A stretch of DNA of 64,000 nt, taken from NCBI GenBank assembly GCA_964535575.1, contig CAZHTC010000002.1, positions 449,728-513,727 on the forward strand, written 5' to 3'. Position 1 is the first letter of the stretch; each line of letters begins with the position of its first letter. This document shows positions 9,056 through 16,800 of this stretch, piece after piece. This stretch comes from JAGPCK01 sp964535575 (GTDB taxonomy: Bacteria; Bacteroidota; Bacteroidia; UKL13-3). The notes under the pieces are model-generated. The model was not told where the DNA came from. It saw only the letters and a program-made list of their open reading frames with translations, and did not search any database. The translations under genes were made by a program, and so were the position numbers.

Positions 9056-9130
9056 GTTTCATGTGATAATTGGCATTTTCTTGTCACGCGCAATATGCGC
9101 GCGCCAGTGGGGCCAACTCGGGGGAGAGGC
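9056..9130. repeat. Repeat family 2 copy (GCGCGCC palindrome)
   Basis: GTTTCATG...TTGGCATTTTCTTGTCACGCGCAATATGCGCGCGCCAG and ...CTCGGGGGAGAGGC recur nearly exactly at 25951-26015. The core GCGCAATATGCGC is itself palindromic. It lies between two convergent genes. Confidence 0.65.
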
Positions 9131-9163
9131 GGTGGAATTTGGTTATTTGACTCTATTCTCAGC

Positions 9164-9832
9164 TTAGTTCTGTGGCTTCTTCGCTGTTAGTATGGTGTGT
9201 GTTTCAGATTCCGTTTCTGATTTTTTGTACGGTACGCTGAAGGTTTTTATCTCATCAAATTTTGTTTTAAGGAGCTGCACCTTCAAGTGGTCAGGATTAT
9301 GGTATTGAAAATAAACCCGACCGATGCTGTTGGTTTTAAACTCCGGGTTGTCGGGATTTCCTTCCACAAAACTCAGATAAATCACCCCTTTTTCGTTTAG
9401 TAAATCGTAAGCGTTTGTTATCAGTTCACCGCTTTCGGCAGGCGACAAATAGGGTAAACAAAATCCTACTATAATTCCGTCATACTTTTTGTTCAGCCTG
9501 TTAATTTGCCGGCAGTCCATTACCGCAAAATTTGCCGTGGGGTTATTTTTCTTAGCCAGTTCAATCATATTGGGAGCCATGTCAATTCCCAAAATGTCAA
9601 AGTCGGGTCGTTGGGATAAAAGATATTTAGTGATGTTTCCCGGGCCGCAACCAATTTCCAGAAGTGTTGCATTTGGTTTAGTAATAGAATGACAGATGTA
9701 GTCATAGGTGTGACTATACAAGTCTGAGTCCATAAACTTGTCTTGGTAAAGAGAGGCAACTTTATTCCAGGTTTCAAATGTTTCCTTATATCTGTCCATC
9801 AGGTTGTAGTTTAAATTGTCTTTTTTGGACAT
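9164..9832 (-). CDS. Class I SAM-dependent methyltransferase
   Basis: 222 residues with the Rossmann-fold methyltransferase order. Motif I is LLEIGCGPGNITKYLL at about residues 57-72 (SAM-binding loop). FDILGIDMAPNMIELAKK carries the acidic end of strand 2 (D after GI). FAVMDCRQI follows, then YDGIIVGFCLPYL (motif II/III region), and GVIYLSFVEGN later. No extra domain shows the substrate; similar Methyltransf_25/11 proteins act on small molecules. It stands alone among exported proteins. A perfect TATATTTG box ends four bases before the ATG, so the transcript is probably leaderless. Confidence 0.85.
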   Translation of the reverse strand: MSKKDNLNYNLMDRYKETFETWNKVASLYQDKFMDSDLYSHTYDYICHSITKPNATLLEIGCGPGNITKYLLSQRPDFDILGIDMAPNMIELAKKNNPTANFAVMDCRQINRLNKKYDGIIVGFCLPYLSPAESGELITNAYDLLNEKGVIYLSFVEGNPDNPEFKTNSIGRVYFQYHNPDHLKVQLLKTKFDEIKTFSVPYKKSETESETHTILTAKKPQN

Positions 9833-9836
9833 GGTG

Positions 9837-9844
9837 CAAATATA
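9837..9844 (-). promoter_or_regulatory. Promoter element, leaderless spacing
   Basis: On the minus strand TATATTTG, then CACC, then ATG of the methyltransferase. The element matches TAnnTTTG, and the four-base spacing would put the transcription start on the A of ATG. Confidence 0.55.
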
Positions 9845-9868
9845 AAAATAACTGGCACCCCCACGCTC

Positions 9869-9943
9869 TCCTTAGTTTATTCGCTTTGCTCATGAGATCG
9901 CTGCCCCGCAAAGGCGGGACAGGCGCTAAGTTGCAACTAAGGA
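9869..9943 (+). repeat. 75-bp palindromic repeat, copy A (type copy)
   Basis: The element is bounded by a perfect inverted repeat TCCTTAGTT (9869) / AACTAAGGA (ends 9943). Its centre is a hairpin with arms CTGCCCCGC / GCGGGACAG around AAAG (9901-9922), and AGTTGCAACT lies next to the right end. The same unit, also 75 bp, recurs at 20607 and 31790. The preceding CCCCACGCTC is shared with the copies at 22231 and 31780. It ends 21 bases from the restored stop of the RAYT pseudogene, the usual position for an element mobilised by such an enzyme. Confidence 0.8.
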
Positions 9944-9964
9944 GCCTCATATCTCAGCCGGTAT

Positions 9965-10519
9965 TTAATCAAGAAGCACTATTTGTATTAAACCAGGCTC
10001 ACCTCTATAACCTTTTGCGCTGCTATACAGGTAATGTTCCGGGTATTCAACAATGCCTGCTACAACCGGATTGTTATGAATATAATCCAGTTTTTGACTG
10101 GTAAAATCATTGCTGAATAATTCTTTAGGTTGGTTTTCCTACTGCCATAACTGAAACTCCTTGTTTCTGCTATTTTTCTTGCCAAATTCTCGGAAAAGAT
10201 TCAGCATCCATTCTTTTCTGCTTTCCTGCGGGTTGTTTGTTATGGCTTGTATAATTTGTTTGCCGATAAATTTTTTAAAGTCTCTCAGTATATCACTTGT
10301 AGTATTTTGTTGGGTAGAAATAACGAAATGGACATGATTCGTCATAATGCACCAGGCATGTACAATAACCCCTTTTTCCTGCTGGCAATATCTGATGCTG
10401 TTAAGTAATATTTCGATGTATTCTTTTCTTGCGAAAACGTCTATCCACCCAACAACAGCAAAGGTTATGAAATGTATACCTTCTTTATTTCGTATTTTGT
10501 AGCCGTCTTCTTTGCTCAT
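9965..10519 (-). pseudogene. RAYT (Y1 transposase) with one in-frame stop
   Basis: A REP-associated, IS200-like tyrosine (HUH) transposase. Codons 1-126 contain HFITFAVVGWIDVFARKEY, the HUH motif as NHVHFVIS ('MTNHVHFVIS'), SDILRDFKKFIGKQI and ESRKEWMLNLF. The frame then meets TAG at 10139-10141, directly after FQLWQ. Reading on in the same frame gives the expected remainder, ENQPKELFSND, then QKLDYIHNNPVVAGIV (the conserved DYIHxNPV motif) and HYLYSSAKGY, to TAA at 9965. Intact relatives read 'WQQ' here, so a single CAG-to-TAG change is the likely lesion. Everything else appears intact (184 codons), so the inactivation is recent or the stop is read through. Both flanks carry pieces of the window's palindromic repeat. 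Confidence 0.88.
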
Positions 10520-10570
10520 TATGGCAAAATTATCAAAAGATTGGGTTTATGGAAAGTAACATGGAAGAAT

Positions 10571-10645
10571 CCTGAGTTGCAAACTCAAGATAGCGAATAT
10601 TTTTGTGGAAGACTACAAAGAGCAGGGGACAAGAGCTTGTGTAAG
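10571..10645. repeat. Palindromic repeat, right half
   Basis: CTGAGTTGCAAACTCAAGAT followed by AGCGAAT...GAAGACTACAAAGAGCAGGGG aligns with the right end and tail of the copies at 20665-20720 and 22247-22300 (GTTGCAACTAAGGATATCG...AAGACTAGGAAGAGC) and with 29955-30018. Together with copy A it brackets the RAYT pseudogene. The rest of the 10520-10833 gap holds the promoter of the next gene and nothing else identifiable. Confidence 0.6.
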
Positions 10646-10769
10646 CAAGGTTTCAGATGTAAAGTGGAGCAGGTAGAAATGTTCTGGCGGCCTAATTTGG
10701 TTCTGGAAAGTATGGGATGCATAGTCAGGTCATTAAGTTTCTAAACTCCAATGATCCATTGAGTAATTT

Positions 10770-10800
10770 TTTGTGATTTTTTTTTATTTTCTTATGTTTG
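10770..10800 (+). promoter_or_regulatory. Promoter of the giant beta-helix gene
   Basis: TTTG at 10770-10773, exactly 19 bases, then TATGTTTG at 10793-10800: a perfect Bacteroidetes housekeeping-sigma promoter. The leader to the ATG at 10834 is about 30 bases. Confidence 0.7.
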
Positions 10801-10833
10801 AACAGACTAATTTAAAAGCTAATTCCAAACCAT

Positions 10834-13800
10834 ATGGCTAAAAAAATATCATTACTTGTGTTGATACAACTAATGTCAATATTGTTAGTTTGCGCGCAAC
10901 TATCAGGCAACTATACCATCAATGGAAGCGTTGCCACAGGGGGAAACAATTACCAGACTTTTACCGCAGCCGTAACAGCATTGAACTCATTGGGTGTAAG
11001 CGGTCCGGTTACATTTACGGTTGCAGCCGGCACTTACAGCGAACAGGTAAGTCTAAACCAGGTGATCGGTGCTTCTGCTACCAATACCATCACCTTTGAT
11101 GGTGGTACAGGAAATGCGTCAACTCGCATACTTCAGTATGGATATGCATCCTTAACGAATCATGCCATTTTTGATTTGAATGGTTCAGACTATGTGCGTA
11201 TCAAAAATATCACACTTAAGTCAACCAGTTCTTCCTATGGTGTAGGCGTACGTGTGCGCGGCACTGCAGATTATAACATTGTGGACAATTGTATCATCGA
11301 TTTATCATCGGTGACTTCGCTTTCAACCACCATTACCGGTATCTCACTTTCCAATAGTGCTACTTCTTCAACCACCTCGGGTTCATGCGGAAGCTACAAC
11401 GTTTTCAGCGACAACCAGATTTTAGGAAGTGCATCAGGTGGAGCTTATTATGGCATATGCAGTTATAATAGTGCTTCAAGTGCCTATAACGTAAACAACC
11501 AATACCTGAATAACACCATTACGGATTTTTATACGGCAGGTATTTACTTATATTACTACAATTACAACGCATTGATGAAGGGGAACAGCATATCACGGCC
11601 TAATCGTACTTCGTCAACCACCTTTTATGGTATCCGCAGCGAATGGTACAGCGGTGGTATTGTAATTGATGGTAACCGAATTTTTAATCCTTATGGCGGT
11701 TCTCTTACAACGGGCAGCACTGCTTATGGTATTTATTTTTACTACAATTACTATGCAGGAAACTCCATAAGGAACAATGCCATCTACAATTTTACAGGTA
11801 ATGGCACCCATTACGGTATTTATGACTACTATAACTACAACTCATCAGGTGGAGCCAGTGTTTCCATCTATCATAACACCATTTCACTGGATAACCCTAC
11901 AGCCAAAACTTCGGGCAATACAGATTTTGGTATATATACCTACCTTGGCTGGGGTGTTATCTCTTCATCCTATTACAAAAACATCCAGAACAACATCATT
12001 ACCCTTACCCGTGGTGGTAGCCAAACCCGTTACGGAATTTATTTCTTGGATGATTTCTGGATGACCTGTAACAATAACATTATCCGTGTAGCCGGTTCCA
12101 GCGGTACCAATATTACTGTTTACCGAAATTCCAGCAGTAATGTGTACCCGTTGCTTAGCGACTGGCAGGCTTATACACAGCCTATCTCCAGCTTCAAGTT
12201 TGACCAGAACAGTACCAATGCCGACCCCATGTATACCAATGTGACCAGCAACATGCTGCCGACCAATTGTGGTATCAACAACGTGGGAGCAACCGGAACA
12301 GGTGTAACTACTGATCTTACAGGTGCTGTCAGGGGGGCAATTCCTGATGTGGGGGCTTTTGAGTTCGGTTCTTCGGGTACAGATGCCGGTATTACGACCA
12401 TTCTTTCTCCCGTGGTACCTTTCTGCGCAGGTACGCAAAATATTACTGTGACCCTCAAAAACTCGGGGACTACCACTCTCACCAGTGCTTCTATTCCATG
12501 GAAGGTAGCTGGTGTTTCGCAAACAACCTTTAACTGGACCGGGTCACTTGCATCGGGTAGTTCAACCAATGTTACCATTGGTACTTTTAACTTTACGTCA
12601 AATGTGGGGGATCAATCGCTTGAGACGTATGTAACCAATCCTAATGCAGCAATAGATATTTGCCATATTAATGACAGTTTGAACATTCCCTTGGGAGCCG
12701 GTTTAACTGGAAACTATACGTTGAATGTTTCGGGGAGCGGCAATACAAACTTTACCTCATTAACCCAGTTGAGCACCAATCTGAACACACGTGGTGTTTG
12801 CGGACCGGTTACAGTAGCCGTAGCAGCCGGCACTTATTTCGGTCAGCTTTCGCTAGGTGTTATTGATGGTACATCGTCTACCAACACCATCACTATTGAT
12901 GGTGGTACCGGCAACGTTGCAACCCGCATCATTGCCGATAGCTTGTTGGGCAGCCCGACAAACTACGCCATGGTAACCCTGAATGGTAGTGACTATGTAC
13001 GTTTGCGCAACCTGACTCTGCAACCCCGCAATGCCAACTACGGTATTGGGGTTCAGTTTATGAATTCGGCCGATTTCAATATTGTGGAGAATTGCATAAT
13101 GAACATGGGCCAGATTATTGGTACGGGCCCGACTTCTGCTGGTATTAATATGAATGGTTCACCAACCGGACTCTATAATACGGGTAACCATGGTAACTAT
13201 AATCTTATCCAGAACAACCAGATTACTGGAAGCGCGAATGGTGGTGCTCACACAGGTATCAACTTGTATGGCAATGCCAGTAGTTTGGGAAGTAACCGCA
13301 ATAACCAGTTTCTTAACAATACCATTACGGATTTCTACCAGTACGGGTTCAATATGCAGTACTACTTGTACAATCTAACCTTAAAGGGCAATTTCGTCTC
13401 CCGTCCGTTGCGCAATTCGAGTGCAACGGACGTCTATGGTATTGCCGTTCAGAACAACACCCAGAATACTATTATAGATGGTAATAAGATTCATAATCCT
13501 TTTGGTGGAATGGTAACCACCAACACTTTTTATGGGGTTTATTTCTATAACAACAATCAGTATGGTGGCAGTATGATTCGCAACAATGCCATTTACAATA
13601 TAAATACCCTTGGTCAGATTTACGGTATTTACGACTATCTAAACTACAATGCTTTTTCGAATCCGATTTACAACAATACTATTTCACTAAACCATACCAC
13701 CAGTAAGACGCTTTCAAATACCGATTACGGTATTTATTTATTAAATGGAAGCAGTTCACCTGCCTATACCAAGGATGTGCGCAACAATATCATTACATTA

Positions 13801-16800
13801 AGTCAGTCCGGTATTTCCGGTTCCGATAAGCGTATTGGAATTTATTATGCAGATGTAGACTATAGTCTCACCAGTAACAACAACCTGATAAGGTGCAATG
13901 CTTCTGTAGGTACTAATATTCCTGTTTGGTTTAATGGTATTAATTATATGAATCTGGAATCGTGGAAACTGTCAAACGATGGTGCTTACGATCAGAATAG
14001 CGTTGATCTTGACCCAATGTATACCAATATCCTCACTGATGTGAAACCCACCAACTGTGCTATCAACAACATGGGAGCCGTAATTTCGTCAGTAACCACA
14101 GACCTAACGGGTGCATCCCGTGGCGGAACTCCCGACATGGGGGCTTATGAGTTTAATGGCGGTGGTACAAGCGATGCCGGTATAAGTGCCTTGGTTAATC
14201 CTGGCATTACTTTTTGCAGCGGCTCACAAAATGTTACTGTTCGTTTGAAAAACTTCGGTTCTTCAACGCTTATTTCGGCTACTATTAACTGGAGTGTGAA
14301 CGGATCAACCCAAACACTCTATTCCTGGACAGGTAATCTGCTTCCGGGTTCAGAAACCAATGTAACCATTGGTACGTTCAATTTTCCCTCAACAGCCAGT
14401 ACCATGTGGGTCACCACAACATCACCCAACAACTCCGCAGATGCCTGCACTGCAAATGATACCGCTGTAATGGGCAGTAAGTTTCCCGGATTAACCGGAA
14501 ATTATACCATCGATCCATCGGGTAGCGGTACATCAAATTTCGTAAGTTTTGCAGCAGCCCTGACTGCTTTGAACCAAGGTGGTGTGTGTGGACCAGTGGT
14601 ATTTAATGTAGCTGGTGCTACTTTCAACGAACAAGTTATTATTACATCTATCAGAGGTGTTTCGGCCGTGAACACAATAACCTTTGATGGGGGTACCGGT
14701 AATGCAGCAACCCGCATTTTGCAATTCCCAACATCCGGAACGATTGGTTATGGTCATATTGAACTGAATGGAGCCGACTATATTACCTTCAGAAATATGA
14801 CCATCAAACCGGCAGCCACCCAAAACAACAACTACTTTGGGGTGTTGTTGCGTAATAAGGCAGATTACAATACCATTGATTCATGCTTGATTGAACTAGG
14901 GGGGCTTGCTGCCGGTTCAGCTTGTAACGGAATTGTGATGTGTAACTCAAATACGGTCTATTCATCTGGTGGAAATCATGGAAGCTATAACACCTTCCGT
15001 GGTAATTATATCAAAGGCTCGGCAACAGGTGGAGCGTATTTTGGCATCGTTATTTACCCTACGGCTAGTGGGGTTACTGGTACGGCATATAACCGTATTA
15101 TCGGTAATAAGATAGAAGATTTTTACCCTTACGGGATTTATCTCTATTACGCCCAAAATACCCTCGTTTCCGGTAATGAAATCAGCAGGCCCAATCGAAC
15201 AGCTGTAGGTAATCTTTATGGTATTTACGCATATAATGACGGCAATAATATCTACGATAAAAACAGTATCCACGATCCATTCAATGCTGCTACTAGTGCT
15301 ACCAATACCTTTTATGGAATTTACTTGTATTGTGACAATACTTCTTTAACGCCAGTACGGGTTAGTAACAACAAGATTTATAATTTGAAGAGCGATGGCA
15401 TTTTGCGACCTATTTATATAGATTTCGGGACTAATGTGGTGGTTGCTCATAATACCATTACAATGGATCATGCAGCTTCAATAGCGAGTACAACATCCAT
15501 TGCATTGTATTGCGGTAACTCCCTTAATTCAGCTACACCTGCCATCATTCGCAATAATATCATCAGCATAACGCGTGGTGGCATAGGAACTAAATATGCC
15601 ATGTACTTGCAAAACAACTATTTTAATTCGAACAACAACGTTATTTACCTGAATGCTACCAATGCCCAAATGGGTTATTGCTACTCTTATATGCCACCAG
15701 CATACACCTCAATTAATGCCGGAACTTTTACAACACTTGCTGAATGGAAAACAAACTTACCCGGCATGGATGTAAACTCTGTTGCTGCCGATCCCCAGTT
15801 TGTCAATGCGGCAACAGGCGATTTGAGGCCAACCAATACTAGTATTAACAATATAGGTGCAACTACACCCGTAATAAAGGATTTTATTGGTTTACTCAGG
15901 CACCCCTCAACCCCCGACCCCGGTGCTTACGAATGGGGTCCGGCTTGTTCTGGTACCCCCAATGTGTACGGAGTGAATATTGATAATGGCGGAGTATTGC
16001 AATGCAACATGCAAACATATACCCTTACTGCAAGTTTTAATGTGGTAACCGGACTCACGTACCAATGGCAAACATCTACAAACGGCAGCAACTTCAGCAA
16101 CATTTCAGGAGCCACACAGTTCAATTATATAACTCCCGTTGTTACTTCGCCCGTTTGGTATCGTTGTGCTGTTACTTGTACTGCCTCTTCTCAAACTGCT
16201 TTTACTGATTCAGTCTTGGTTGTTTCAGGGATGTCCGGGGTTTATACCATCAATCCTGCAGGTTCAGGCACTACCAATTTTAAATCCTTTCATGATGCTG
16301 TTGCTGCCTTGAGAAACTTTGGTATTTGCGGCCCTGTAACTTTCAATGTGGTATCAGGTACTTACAATGGGCGCATTGTGATTCCCGAGATATTGGGCTC
16401 ATCCATTACCAACACCATTACCTTTGATGGTGGGGCCAACAATGCAGCAAATGTGATTATTTCCGAATCATTCAGCAACCCTGTTTCTTATGCCATTATA
16501 CATCTGGATGGTGCCGACAATATTCGTTTTCAGAACATCACGGTCAAAACCACAAATACAAGCTATGGGTGGGGATTCCTCATAAACAACAAGGCAAATA
16601 ATAATGTTGTGGAAAATTGTGTTGTAGATCTGAGTGCCGGAACAAGTGTTACTACAAACCTTATTGGTATTTGTCTTAGCGGAAGCACCATTAATCATAC
16701 TATTACCGGCAACCATGCCAATAACCTTCTTGTACGGAACAATTATATCAAAGGCGGAGCAAGCGGAGGTGCCTATATAGGTATTTGCGATTATGGTAGT

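Noticed and set aside
9778..10104. Plus-strand 108-codon frame
   Set aside because: It crosses the antisense of the methyltransferase start, repeat copy A and the antisense of the RAYT remainder; the RAYT reading is clearly better.
10472..10744. Plus-strand 90-codon frame beside the RAYT pseudogene
   Set aside because: It runs from antisense of the RAYT through the repeat sequence; no protein-like pattern.
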